A DNA stretch of 64,000 nucleotides from Littorina saxatilis (Eukaryota; Mollusca; Gastropoda; Littorinimorpha; Littorinidae): NCBI RefSeq assembly GCF_037325665.1, contig NC_090246.1, forward strand, positions 56,686,435 to 56,750,434, read 5' to 3'. Shown here piece after piece: positions 14,001-23,600 of the stretch (its first letter is position 1; each line of letters opens with the position of its first letter). Position numbers and translations under genes: made by a program. The notes beneath the pieces are model-generated. The model did no database searches. It was given only the letters and a program-made list of their open reading frames with translations, and was not told where the DNA came from.

Positions 14001-15576
14001 TGCCTCCCTCATCCACGTCCAGAGAGTCTGTGCTTGACCGCATGGCTCTTGTGCGCTCCAAACTGCTTGCACTAGGATTGCACAAGAGTTCAGTAGAGTT
14101 TTCCTTGAACGCTAAGAGGCGATCAACTAATCAGCTCTACGACTTACGCTGGAGAGCTTGGGCCACCTTCGCCTTGTCCAAGGGGATAAAGCCGCTTTAT
14201 CCCTCAACACAGGACTTGGCCAACTTCCTGGTGGAAGTGTATCAAAAGAAGAGTCTTTCTTCTAAGACTCTTCTTGGATACAGATCTGCCATCGCTTCCA
14301 CGATTGCGGCCGCTACTGGTCGCAGACCTGAACACTTGATCAGGTCCTCCCTCATCGCTAATGTCCTTTCGGGTATTAGCAATGCAGCGGTGTCTAAACC
14401 TCGGGTTTCATTTCCCAAGGGGGATGTCTTTCTGGTCCTCAAAACTCCTGCGTAGCAATGAGTTTGAACCCCTGGCAGGCATCAGTATCAAGTTGCTGAT
14501 TTTTAAGACTAATTGTTCCTCATCGCTTTAGCCACTTGCCGTAGACTCAGTGGTATTCAAGCTTTGAGTGGCCTGGACTTTGACATTGAGTTCACCACAC
14601 AGCAGTGGTTGCTAGCATGGTCACGTCAGTCTAAGGTATGTTTCTTGGGTATATTTTCTTTTACGGTAGTACTGTTCGAAAATTGCCTGGGTATCTTAAT
14701 CCTTGGATTTAAGTGATTTTGATTAAGGAGTTTAATACTCTACATATCACCCTCACACCACTCTGGTATTCTGTGCAAGAATAGTACTGTCGAGGTAAGT
14801 GTTATATTGACTGTAAGGCTTCTTTTTAAGCCTACTGTCTATATGATACTTACCGAGACAGTACTATTAGAGTTTCCCTCCCGCCTCCCCTCTTGATATG
14901 TTATGGGCTTTTTGAGGGTCTGCAGCTCATAAAGAAAGAGGACGCGCCACCTACATCCTGTAAGGGGGAAGCACTCGGACAGTGCTTGGGATCCACGGTG
15001 GCGCATGGTTATGGGAGATAATTGTACCCACTCAGCGTTTTGTCCAATTTTTTCGGCCTATAATAGATAATGTGCAAGAATAGTACTGTCTCGGTAAGTA
15101 TCATATAGACAGTAGGCTTAAAAAGAAGCCTTACAATCAAGACTACACCAAAGATTCTCTTTGTGAAGACAGTTGTGGCTCATGTGTCAGACCTACGAAG
15201 ATGCAGGCAGGCAAAGACTGCAGTTTCTATGGACCGGTTCTTGTAACATTAACATTTTGATGAGGACATTGTCTTAAATTGTGAGAACAAATGTAAGGAT
15301 GGAGCTTAGCCGATGATACAGTCATTTTGATGCTTGTTTCAGGCTATAACAAACGTAGCCATAGTGAGCGTGGCAGCAGGCGTGAAAACCATGGCCACAG
15401 AGCTGGTGGAGAAAGCAGGCGTCAAGCTCTCCACTCTCCAGCCTCCAGCCCACAAGACAGACAAGCCTGGAGAGAAAGCAGATAAGCCTGCAGAGAAAGA
15501 GGAGAAGCCTGCAGAGAAAGCAGAGGGGACTGTAGTAAAAGTAGAAAAGCGTGAGGGGTCCACTGAAATCTTATAA
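228..15576 (+). CDS. ZZEF1: ZZEF1-like protein, last 13 exons (5' end outside window)
   Basis: Exons by GT-AG boundaries and continuous phase: 228-360, 836-1023, 1579-1875, 2915-3015, 3301-3342, 3792-3905, 4402 (or 4405)-4750, 4897-5090, 5621-5736, 6126-6276, 6689-7055, 7764-7835, 15343-15576; together about 785 codons ending at TAA. In order they encode a helical stretch (LWVLALALKVFHNLLKSD), a long Asp/Glu tract (exon 3), a UBA-like helix pair (VPMSVLHVVYEMNEGNMEAI), a conserved helical block (exon 7), then a beta-sandwich-like module over exons 8-10 (ESAHNY, PGASFLTITFD, CST, WGYKFTV) and a C-terminal helical block (LSLLRPLWNLYSKM, RALTELFLQAENLA). From memory this matches the C-terminal third of ZZEF1, a large EF-hand/ZZ zinc-finger protein of poorly known function; the EF-hand and ZZ parts would lie upstream. 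The Lys/Glu/Pro-rich tail looks lineage-specific. A HERC/HECTD-type giant ligase is the main alternative. The first exon boundary is the weakest. AATAAA at 16432 is a candidate polyadenylation signal. Confidence 0.7.
361..835 (+). repeat. Intron with pogo-like MITE remnant
   Basis: From about 452 the intron carries CAGTGGAACCCCC followed by phrases such as TTTTTAAGACCC and CCTCCTTTTAAGACC. The same phrase set recurs at 55900-56055. A start of CAGTGGAACC is typical of pogo/Tigger-type termini, but no clean second terminus is visible here, so this is a remnant call only. Nothing else is recognisable in this intron. Confidence 0.4.
1021..1305 (+). repeat. 81-bp tandem repeat of an exon 3' end plus splice donor
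   Basis: The end of the second exon (KGTGFSQQWLLKDLE, then GAG|GTGAGT) and about 35 bp of following intron are repeated in tandem. The phrase GAGGTGAGTGTGTGTTG starts at 1021, 1102, 1183 and 1264, a fixed 81-bp period (27 codons), so each unit repeats the exon-end coding text in the same frame and ends in its own GTGAGT donor. The second unit has a TAG in that frame. Units are almost identical, which suggests recent expansion or homogenisation. I use the first donor (1024) because it gives the expected protein. Confidence 0.85.
1948..2672 (+). repeat. Hairpin-capped dispersed repeat with GGCC run and 160-bp tandem copies
   Basis: Begins with the hairpin GAGTCACTTGAG/AAAAGTGACTC, followed by a perfect GGCC run (about 2000-2032), then a block containing CTTTTCTCGGAAACTATC and paired phrases TGACCTTTGACC and CAAGGTCACAGG. 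That block is tandemly duplicated with a 160-bp period (starts 2055 and 2215), with a third diverged start near 2512. The end has GTGACTCGATC, a small hairpin GAGCGTTTGCTC and TTCTTGTTG. Related copies lie at 43705-44600 and, reversed, about 36980-37570. It lies in an intron of the ZZEF1-like gene. Class unknown. Confidence 0.6.
2669..2880. repeat. (GT)n microsatellite
   Basis: About 210 bp of GT repeats with sporadic TTTGTG and GAGTG interruptions, directly after the hairpin-capped repeat and 35 bp before the next exon of the ZZEF1-like gene. The His/Thr-rich reading frames seen across it are artefacts of the dinucleotide repeat. Confidence 0.95.
4177..4349. repeat. Small pogo-like MITE
   Basis: Imperfect terminal inverted repeats: CAGTCAGACCTGTCAATAAC at the left and GGTTATCAGGGCGGGTTCGACTG at the right, about 173 bp apart, with phrases like AGCGGTCATT and AGGTGGTCCTTA inside. 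The same family, longer, is at 48569-49175. It sits in the intron just before the 349-bp exon of the ZZEF1-like gene. Confidence 0.5.
4826..4856 (+). pseudogene. Partial copy of a ZZEF1-like exon in the intron upstream of it
   Basis: CATCGCCTACATGACCAGCC and the following CAGTTCACGGAGGA closely match exon text at about 4945-4980 (CATCGCCTACACAGCCAGCC, CAGTTCATGGAGGA). This looks like a fragment of the exon duplicated about 120 bp upstream into the preceding intron. It lacks its own acceptor and is not needed for the protein. Confidence 0.7.
5190..5430 (+). pseudogene. Two more partial exon copies downstream of the same exon
   Basis: At 5192-5213 the phrase CACCATCACCTTTGACAGCA repeats the last coding bases of the exon ending at 5090, followed by a GT repeat instead of GTAAGT. 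At 5366-5425 a longer diverged copy is visible (AACACCAGCGGTCACTC, CAGCTGCCCGCCACCTCCTT, GTCACCATCA), matching exon text at 5010-5075. Poly-G tracts and GT arrays separate them (5114-5135 and 5215-5310). They look like dead duplicates of one exon edge; no evidence that they are spliced in. Confidence 0.7.
7056..7763. other. Intron, nothing recognised
   Basis: A 708-bp intron of the ZZEF1-like gene between a GTGAGT donor and a CATCAG acceptor. No coding potential, repeat family or inverted repeat was recognised in it. Confidence 0.6.
8034..8079. repeat. (GT)n microsatellite
   Basis: Pure GT repeat of about 46 bp in the last intron of the ZZEF1-like gene, about 60 bp before the left end of the DIRS-like element. 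Confidence 0.9.
9128..9247 (+). rRNA. 5S rRNA sequence embedded in DIRS-like element A
   Basis: About 120 bp align by eye along their whole length with animal 5S rRNA: GCCAACGGCCATACCACG at the 5' end, GTTCTCGTCCGA, then AAGTTAAGCAACGTCGGG (A box, offset +49), AGTACTTGGATGGGTGACCG (intermediate element and C box, offset about +74 to +93), CCTGGGAACACCGGGTG and a 3' end TTGGCATT pairing with the 5' stem. Thus the internal RNA polymerase III promoter is recognisable, with a TTTT run about 13 bp downstream as a possible terminator. A few positions differ from typical 5S (for example AAAACACC near the start). It lies inside the gag-like region of the retroelement, sense to it. It may be a captured 5S copy or pseudogene, or a 5S-derived insertion; whether it is transcribed is unknown. 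Confidence 0.9.
9750..11345 (+). repeat. TCCGGACC-rich tandem array inside DIRS-like element A
   Basis: About 1.6 kb built from short permuted phrases such as ACCGGACC, CTACGGGTCCGGATGG, TACGGGACC and GTCCGGACCGAG. A higher-order unit of about 210 bp is visible: the landmark CACCTCTGTTGG recurs at about 10083, 10287, 10500, 10712, 10926 and 11129, alternating with GAACACTTCTGTGGG. Many phrases are palindromic (TCCGGA). The array is rich in GGN/CCN/ACN codons and nearly free of stops in several frames of both strands, giving long Gly/Pro/Thr/Arg readings that I do not regard as genes. Confidence 0.85.
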
Positions 15577-15720
15577 CGTCTGCATTGATGGTCCAATATT
15601 TTTTTTCATCTTGCCACATCCAGCTCACAAGACAGAGAAGGCCTTGGAAAAAAGCGTAGACCTGTTGCCCAATTTGACAAGAATGAGGGGACCACTGAAA
15701 TGTTATAACATCTTAATTTT
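15577..15720 (+). pseudogene. Partial duplicate of the terminal ZZEF1-like exon
   Basis: Right after the stop codon two pieces of the terminal exon recur: CCAGCTCACAAGACAGAGAAGG near 15622 (compare CCAGCCCACAAGACAGACAAG at 15446) and GAGGGGACCACTGAAATG with TTATAACATCT near 15682 (compare GAGGGGTCCACTGAAATC with TTATAACGTCT at 15551). The same order and spacing of about 130-175 bp point to a tandem duplication of the gene's 3' end, now diverged and in the 3' UTR or just beyond. Confidence 0.65.
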
Positions 15721-16600
15721 TGATCCCAGCTTTTCTTCTTGATATTATGTTTTGTGAAGACTTCTCTTGCATTGTATAACAATCCAGAATTTTCATCATG
15801 ATTGATGCTTATGAATGCTGATGGTTACAAAGATGACAAACTCCTTGAGTTATTTTATTCAGTTCCATATCTTTGCGGTGCCCCAATGTGAATATCCCGT
15901 GAAAGATTGCAGCGTTGCCTGTGACAGACATGGAGAAAGGAAGAAAGTGTATGTGAGAATTGTTTATGAGAAGTTTTCATGTGAAAACGATATTTATGGC
16001 ATAAAACAAGGACTAAATTTACAGAACAATTATTTTTTGTGTGTGCTCTGATTGGTACAAATTAGATTTGTTTCTGGTTGTTGATGTTAATGTTACTCAT
16101 GTTGGTGTTTTTCTTTCTTTTGAACATCCAGTTCTGTCTAGGGAACAATCTCGTACTTGAGTGTTTTACAGAATGAATAATGATATCTGTAATGCTTGAT
16201 TTGAAGCAGACTAGGACCATGTACTTAATGTAAGCAGGGGTATTAAACTTGCTTAAATTTGATACATGAGCTGTCCGCAAACTCAATGTCTGTGATAGGT
16301 ATGTGGCTTCTCTGTGTAATTCACTTTGATAAGGGTTATTTTCCAGAGCTGTGAACCAGGGGAAACGAGGTTACGAAGTTGACATGTCTTTACTTAACCG
16401 AGACATTTTAACCGTACAAATCGATTTCAATAATAAATAACTGGTTCCATATTTATGCTTGGCCTGCAGAGAAAGAATTACAAATACTTGCACATTTTGT
16501 TTGTCTATGTTCAGTAAATTGCAAGGGTTTCGAAGTACGTCAACCTAGTAACATGGAAACCAAAAGTTGTGGCATGGATTTGAACACTAACAATTGAAAA

Positions 16601-17332
16601 CAAGTCGCGTAAGGCGAAATTACTACATTTAGTCAAGCTGTGGAACTCACAGAATGAAACTGAACGCACTGCATTTTTTTACAATGACCGTAGTCCGCCG
16701 CTTGTGCAAAACGGAGTGAAACTGACGAGCCTGTTTAGCGCGGTAGTGGTTTCGCTGTGCTGCATAGCACGCTTTTCTGTGCCTCTCTTCGTTTTAACTT
16801 TCTGAGTGTGTTTTTAATCCAAACATATCATATCTATATGTTTTTGGAATCAGGAACCGACAAGGAATAAGATGAAATTGTTTTTAAATCGATTTCGGAA
16901 ATATAATTTTGATCATAATTTTTATATTTTTGATTTTCAGAGATTGTTTTTAATCCAAATATAACATATGTATATGTTTTTGGAATCAGAAAATGACGAA
17001 GAATAAGATGAAATCGTTTAATAAAAAAAATAATTTTAATTACAAGTTTTCGATTTTTAATGACCAAACTCACTCATTAGTTTTTAAGCCACCAAGCTGA
17101 AATGCAATACCAAACCCCAGCCTTCGTCGAAAATTGCTTTGCCAAAATTTCAATCAATTTAATTGAAAAATGAGGGTGTGACAGTGCCGCCTCAACTTTT
17201 ACAAAAAGCCGGATATGACGTCATCAAAGGTATTTATCGAAAAAATGAAAAAAACGTCCGGTGATATCATACCCAGGAACTCTCATGTAAAATTTCATAA
17301 AGATCGGTCCAGTAGTTTAGTCTGAATCGCTC

Positions 17333-17365
<33 letters not shown>

Positions 17366-17430
17366 CATGACCCTCATCTCGATTCCCCCCCTCTATGTTA
17401 AAACATTTAGTCAAAACTTGACTAAATGTA
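16601..17430 (+). repeat. 830-bp dispersed repeat, copy 1
   Basis: Begins ACAAGTCGCGTAAGGCGAAA and TACATTTAGTCAAGCTGTGG, ends CATTTAGTCAAAACTTGACTAAATGTA. The end can fold into an 11-bp stem (CATTTAGTCAA/TTGACTAAATG). Interior landmarks are GTTTTTGGAATCAGGAACCG, CCGGATATGACGTCATCAAA, GATCGGTCCAGTAGTTTAG and an internal CA microsatellite (17333-17361) shared by every copy. Other copies: 19390-20181 (reversed), 47154-47962, 61128-61970, and diverged pieces near 37680-38230 and 44640-45045. No coding capacity; probably a non-autonomous element of unknown class. Confidence 0.75.
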
Positions 17431-18255
17431 AAAAGGAGACAAAAGTATGTTTTTTGTTGCATGTGTATATCATTATCTAACTGGAGTATTACGAAAAAAA
17501 TTAAAGGGAATACATTGTAGTTGCCAAAATGCATGTCGGAAAAAGGTACACACCTCTGGAGAATAACCCATAAAAGAATGCTTGCGGTGGTATTACTTGT
17601 CTTTGTTGTAGATTTTTTTTAATGGTTGTACTTGACAGGTGAAATTAATGGCTTGTGATAAATAGCTTGGCCCTTTCTGTTTTCTGTTTATTCTAATGCA
17701 TACATGTACATGAATTTTGTTGACATAAAACGCAAAGCAGCAAAGGGTAGGTAGCAGTTTGTTTGTGAAATGGATGATCATCATTAATGACAATATTCTT
17801 CCTATGCTTATGAGACAAAGTAAGAGGTCAGGTAGCTTTGACAATTATATATATATATTTTTTTTTCTCAAGAAAAGGAAAATCTCATGCTATAGGAGAA
17901 AAAAATGGAGAAAAAAGTATGGAAAGCCAACTACGATGTACAGATATAGCTATCTCGTAAAATAACTGGTGTTTGATAAGCGAAGCAATGATAAGCGACG
18001 CAATGGTGGTGCGGAAGCAGCACTACGGTTACGGCAGAGGCAAAACTGATCAGAATGGTAGAAACAAAGAATGCATGTTTCCATATGGCTGGCGGCAAGA
18101 TTTTTTGTCGTTTCAAAATTGCTGACACGTGGTATTCACGTAAAAAACGGGCATGGTCTTAGTCTTTCCATATCTTTTGAAGCCCCCTACAACCAGGTAT
18201 TTAATCTATTTTGACTTTTTTTCCCGTCAGATACATTAATTCCCTGAACTGCACA
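17431..18255. other. Intergenic stretch, nothing recognised
   Basis: AT-rich DNA between a dispersed repeat and a SINE. No conserved coding exon, RNA gene or inverted repeat was recognised. Confidence 0.5.
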
Positions 18256-18257
18256 TC

Positions 18258-18632
18258 ATCCGCCCCCCGTGGGTTAGGGGGAAGAATTTGCCCGATGCTC
18301 CCCAGCATGTCGTAGGAGGCGACTAGCGGATTCTGTTTCTCTTTTTGCCCTTGTTAAGTGTTTCTTGTATAGAGTATAGTCAATCTTTGTAAGGATTTTG
18401 GTCAAGCAGTATGTAGGAAATGTTGGGTCCTTTGTACTGGAAACTTGCATTCTCCCAGTAAGGTCATATATTGTACTACGTTGCTAGCCCCTGGAGCAGT
18501 TTTTTGGTTTGTGCTTTTGTGAGCAAGAAACAATTAACAAGTGGCTCTATCCCATCCCCCCCCTTTCCCCGTCGCAATATAACCTTGAACGGTTGAAAAC
18601 GACGTTAAACACCAAATAAAGAAAGAAAGATG
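18258..18632 (+). mobile_element. SINE, copy 1
   Basis: About 370 bp: CCCCGTGGGTTAGGGGGAAG, then GCTCCCCAGCATGTCGTAGG, GGAAACTTGCATTCTCCCAG, TAAGGTCATATATTGTACTA, and a 3' end GGTTGAAAACGACGTTAAAC, ACCAAATAAAG followed by GAAAGAAAGA. Copies at 23590-23956 (5' truncated) and 46271-46672. The repeated GAAA tail and heterogeneous 5' ends fit a retroposed SINE. I do not see a convincing tRNA head, so the source RNA is left open. Confidence 0.7.
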
Positions 18633-19184
18633 CACATCATCCAGCAAGATTTGCTTCAAATGTTGTGAAAGGCATTGGGCTCATTTTTTTCTCTGCAAGA
18701 AGACCATTGCTTTTGACTTTGCTAATGCTTTTGTTGTTTCTCTTGTTGCATGTCATATGACTCCATATCAAAAGTTTGAGTCACTCGATCAAAGTTGCAG
18801 GGTTTAGCTTCTGCCGTTGTGTATTTATACCGTAATGTTCAAAATGGTAAAACCCAGCTGAATTATCGGTACCTAAGTAAGAAAATGTGTCTTAAAATGT
18901 GTACATGGATTTTTTTTACGCTAAGAAGCTGATCCCTTGAGGTTTTCTTGTGATTTTGATATCAAAGTGAAAGAAAATGCTCATTGATGTATTTGTATGT
19001 TACGTTGGTCTTTGCACAGTTTATTTCTGCTTTGATTTCTGCTTTGATTGCTTGACACAAAATATGTGTTCTCAGCTTTTTGGTGAAATATTAGTGTGAT
19101 ATGCTTTGTATGCCTTTCTGTTGACTGGTTCTAGCTCTATATTTGTTTGGTGAAATACATTAAACATTTGACAATGGCAATTCT

Positions 19185-19189
<5 letters not shown>

Positions 19190-19260
<71 letters not shown>
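19190..19260. repeat. (GT)n microsatellite
   Basis: About 70 bp of pure GT repeat in intergenic DNA, 130 bp before a reversed 830-bp repeat copy. Confidence 0.95.
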
Positions 19261-19262
<2 letters not shown>

Positions 19263-19389
19263 AACTGAACAGAACTTTAATTTTGGGTGTTGTAGTAATT
19301 AATTCACATTTGCAATGCTTGGCTTTTTCTGGGTATACAGTATATTCGTCAAACAGAATCACACCATAAATCATATTTGATTTCCTTTT

Positions 19390-20181
19390 TACATCTAGTC
19401 AAGTTTTGACTAAATGTTTTAACATAGACAGGGAATCGAGATGAGGGTCGTAATGTATGTGTGTGTGTGTGTGTAGAGCGCTTCAGAGAAAACTGCTGGA
19501 CCGATCTTCATGAAATTTCACATGATAGTTCCTGGGTATTTTTTTTTTCATAAATGTCTTTGATGACGTCATATCCGGCTTTATGTGAAAGTTGAGGCGG
19601 CACTGTCACACCTTCATTTTTTAAGCAAATTGATTAAAATTTTGGTAAATCAATCTTCGACGAAGGCCGGACTTTGGTATTGCTTTTCAGCTTGGAGGCT
19701 TAAAAATTAATTAATGACTTTGAAAATTGTAATTAAAATTATTCTTTTATAAAACGATCCAAAAATAATTTAATCTTATTCCTCTTCATTTTCTGATTCC
19801 AAAAACATAAATATGCTATATTGGGATTAAAAACAAGCTCAGAGAATTAAAAATGTGAAAATTATGATTAAATTAAATTTCTGAAATCGATTTCATCTTC
19901 TTCCTTGTCGGTTCCTGATTCAAAAACATATAGATATGTTATGTTTGGATTAAAAACAAGCTCAGAAAGTTAAAAAGAATAGAGATACAGAAAAGCGTGC
20001 GAACTTGCTCAGCGCAACCACTACCCCGCTGTACTGGCTTGTCAATTTCACAGCCTTTTCCACGAGCGGGGGACTGACTATGCTAGAAGGTCTTGGTGAA
20101 AGAATGCAGTGCGTTCAGTTTCATTCTGTGAGTTCGACAGCTTGACTAAATCAATGTAGTAATTTCGCCTTACACGACTTG
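19390..20181 (-). repeat. 830-bp dispersed repeat, copy 2 (reversed)
   Basis: Reverse complement of the family: starts ACATCTAGTCAAGTTTTGAC, contains GTGTGTGTGTGT (the shared internal microsatellite), GACGTCATATCCGGC and ATTCTGTGAGTTCGACAGC, and ends CGCCTTACACGACTTG. Together with copy 1 it forms a widely spaced inverted pair around the intergenic region between the ZZEF1-like and HADH genes. Confidence 0.75.
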
Positions 20182-20664
20182 GTTTTTTTTTCTCTTTGTT
20201 TATTTCTACTGGTTATTATATCTTTGGGTGAGTCAAGATTGGTGAAGTAGGTTTGTGGTATATGCTCAAGAAAGAAAAAATGTGAGCATCACATATAAAC
20301 GTTTAAATTTAAATTATATTAGTCTCTTACAAACAGATAACCCCCCCCCCCCCTCCCCCCAAAGTTTTAGCAGTTCTTATTGTGGATAGCTATATAATTA
20401 TGTTCCCTTGCTAATTCCTGTGACAGCAGATTGTTATATCGATTGAAAACAGATCACACTTTTTGAGCATTGTGACACGCCACTAATCTAAAGAGAATTT
20501 CTTTTTACACCAGTGTGACACGCCCACTCAGGGGAGTTCACTTTAAAGGAAACTCTTTCTTTCGAGACAACACATTAGGTCTAAAGTAAAGGTGCTCACG
20601 GTATCATTGCGCGACCGGGAGACCGAGAACCACTCTCAGGGCATCGTCTGACAACAAGAAAAGC

Positions 20665-23600
20665 ATGGCGCACATATCGCAAGTGTATTGCCGCAAGTTC
20701 TCCACCAGTCCTGCCGTGGCAGGTGCCATCAAGCATGTGACAGTCATAGGAGGGGGCCTTATGGGTTCTGGCATTGCACAGGTAAAGTGACACCAACAGA
20801 ACGATAAAAATGAGAATTTCTTCCGGTTTTCTGCACAAAATACCTTACCGGCATTTCACTAAGTTGGACTTTGGTCCCGTATCTTTCAAGGCCATGGACT
20901 GTTACTCGTAACCCCGTCAGAGATAATAAACAGTACATCACCTGTGTGTAAAAAGGAAGCGAACAGCTTGGAGGCACAGTCATGGCATGCATGTGAACCC
21001 ATGTGTAGACGAGCAAAGTTCTGCAGTAATGAAAAGGCTTGGCCTTGGGACGTATAAAGACTGACTCTTAAGCACAGTAAGCCTCCCGTAAACCATCACA
21101 GATACTGTCAGGCTTTTACACACAGTACAACCACCCTTCCATTTGAACGCTCACCAAACGGGAACATCCTAGGTGCCCTCCGTAAAGAGCGAGCAATTTT
21201 GAAAGAATTTATTTTTGCGTGGTTTATCTTACCCCTGAGCCATCGTGAACCCGTGTGATCAAGTTTCCCTTTTTCACAATGTAGTCGTCAGTTAGTAATT
21301 TGAATGCGACTCGCTGTGAGCTTATCTGCAATAGCACGTTATTAAGTTCCTCTGACTATGCACGAAACAAACGGCTGTGGTTCACAAGAACTCTAGCGAT
21401 GGCTGTTCAGAGGAACTGGCGATCTAAACCGTCGTCTGCTACGAGAACCACGACCTTGCGTGACCCTGCTTCCGGGCTTTTCTTTTTTCAAACTTTCAAA
21501 ACTTCGAATTGTACTGATCTTGTCTTGATGAAAAAAGAATTCTTTTATGATTTAAGAATGTTTGTGTAACAAGCTGTCAATTTATTATTTAGATTTTAAA
21601 AGTTAGGTCTAGCGCCAACACGCACCACGGTCCGATTGTCTCTGACACTCTCTCCGCAAAATTAATTCTTTGAAAATTGCTCGCTCTTTACGTAGGGCAC
21701 CTAGGATGTTCCCGTTTGGTGAGCGTTCAAATGGAAGGGTGTTTGTACTGTGTGTAAAAGCCTGACAGTATCTGTGATGGTTTACGGGAGGCTTACTGTG
21801 CCTTTAACTGCTTGCACTTGAATTGTACTGTTTGTCTTTAAAGCACCAACAGCAGATTTTCTTTTTGTAACCCACATGTCCCTCCTTTTAGTCAGTCCAA
21901 TTACGAAATGTTGCGGGTACACTTAGAATGCAGGCTTCATCAGTAGAAATTGCCATCAGGTTTTGATGTTGGTGTTTTTTGTCTCCCTCACAGACTTTCT
22001 GAATGAAATATGCAATGTATATATGTACTGCATGTACATATTTCTAACTGATCTTCAAGAAAAGTGACAATGAAATGGCCCAAAGAAGCATGTATAAGTC
22101 TACAGTACCCTCACCTTTGTTAGTGCCGTCTCATTCCTTCAATGGGTTGAACTACAGTGAAAGGGGCTATATTCAAAATAATATCCTTGCAAGACAGTGA
22201 AGTCTGAACTGTTTTAATATTAAACCCTTGTAAGAACATTTGTGTGCAAGACAAAATAATAATGTTGCAACAGAATAGTGACAGCTAGGTTCATGATATA
22301 CTGCTGTAAAGCAAGGCAACTATTCATATACCATTCCCTAGCAAGAAAATCAAAGTCATGCAGTATTAAACTTATGTTAGAATTATAACTGTGCTTTTTA
22401 TCTGAACTTTATTTTATGTCGCAGGTTGCTGCAGCAACAGGTCACAATGTGGTGATGGTTGATCAGACTGATGACATTCTGTCAAAATCCAAGGCAGCCA
22501 TTCAGAAGAGTCTGGGAAGAGTTGCAAAGAAGAAGTTTGCAGATGATGGGGAGGTATGCAAACAAACAACAAACAAAAGAAGAACTAAAGAATGTTAAAA
22601 GTCTACGACAAAAGATGTTGTTGTTGGTACAGTGGTACCAGTAACTTGGGGTTCCTTCTGTGATAAAAAAAACACCCCACAAACTTAGTGTTTATTTGTC
22701 TGTTTGGCTAAACCATGATATCCCTGTTATAAAAGAATATGCTTGCAGTGAAAGATTTGATGTCAGCGGTACAGACGTCCTCTGGATGGGTGCCAGTGTA
22801 CTTAAACAGATTTGTCAAAATGTGTTGACTGACACTGCTTAGCTTTTCGGCTTGAGTTTCAACGAGAAATGTCATTCTTGTTTCTGAATTAACCGTTGGA
22901 ATAGTAAAAAAAAAAAAAAAAAAAAAAAAGGAAATATGATTTGTCTCTGATATTTGAGGTCGTTGAACCCTTTGGTTAACCAGCTTTTCAATACAGAAGG
23001 ATGTAAATGTGTAATGACCCCAAACCCAAAAGAAAGAAACAAACTATTTTGTTTTGCATTTTCAGAGACAGTCATCTTTTGTGGCTGATGTGATGGGTAG
23101 GATTCAGCTGAACACAGACCCTGTTGATGCTGCCAAAAGCACGGATCTGGTTGTGGAGGCCATTGTGGAAAACCTGGACGTGAAAAAGAAACTGTTCAGT
23201 GCTCTCGATGAGGCTGCACCACAGTAAGAGAAATAAATCTCTCCTGTTTTATCATTTAGGCCAGTTTTGTTGTGTACTTTTTCCAGACCTGGGAACTCCT
23301 GTATTTCAATTGGAGTATTCTCAAACAAACTTTCCGTATTTTCGAAACATGTGGTGCTCCCATGGGGTCGCCTTCACGCGGCGGGAGCGTTTAAACAGAG
23401 CTACCCCACCCCTTTACTTCTCTTCTTTTGTCTTATTTCTGCCTTACCAGTCCTTTCACCTATATTTCCTTCCAAGAAAACTCTCCCTACTATTCCCTGC
23501 AGTTTTCCAATTCTTTTCTTGTTGTCTTATTTCTACCTGACTGGATCCATCACCTTTATTTCACTTACCAAAAGTCTTCTTTTCCACATCCTTATTTCTC

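Larger units (their letters stand above)
8138..15135 (+). mobile_element. DIRS-like retroelement A (inserted in an intron)
   Basis: About 7.0 kb with the DIRS signature. Inverted terminal repeats lie at about 8138-8317 and 14931-15135, sharing AAGAATAGTACTGTC, CATTATCTATTATAGG and GGATGTAGGTGGCGCGTCC. An internal region at 14772-14869 reads as the complement of the left end joined to the complement of the right end. Parts in order: a gag-like low-complexity region (about 8630-12770) carrying a 5S rRNA sequence and a tandem array, a reverse transcriptase region (about 13000-13500; DGRFRPVLDLSTLN, LQDAYFHI, ALPFGLSLAP), an RNase H-like region, and a tyrosine recombinase-like region (about 14000-14620). 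Broken, with several breaks in the coding parts. Nearly identical terminal repeats suggest a fairly recent insertion. It lies in the sense orientation within the last intron of the ZZEF1-like gene. Confidence 0.85.

Noticed and set aside
8138-15135. Polinton or LTR retrotransposon
   Set aside because: No DNA polymerase B, packaging ATPase or direct long terminal repeats; inverted ends plus an internal complementary region and tyrosine recombinase-like part fit DIRS better.
21300-21569. 89-codon frame as a transposase remnant
   Set aside because: It lies between MITE arms but has no piggyBac DDD motif or other similarity I recognise.
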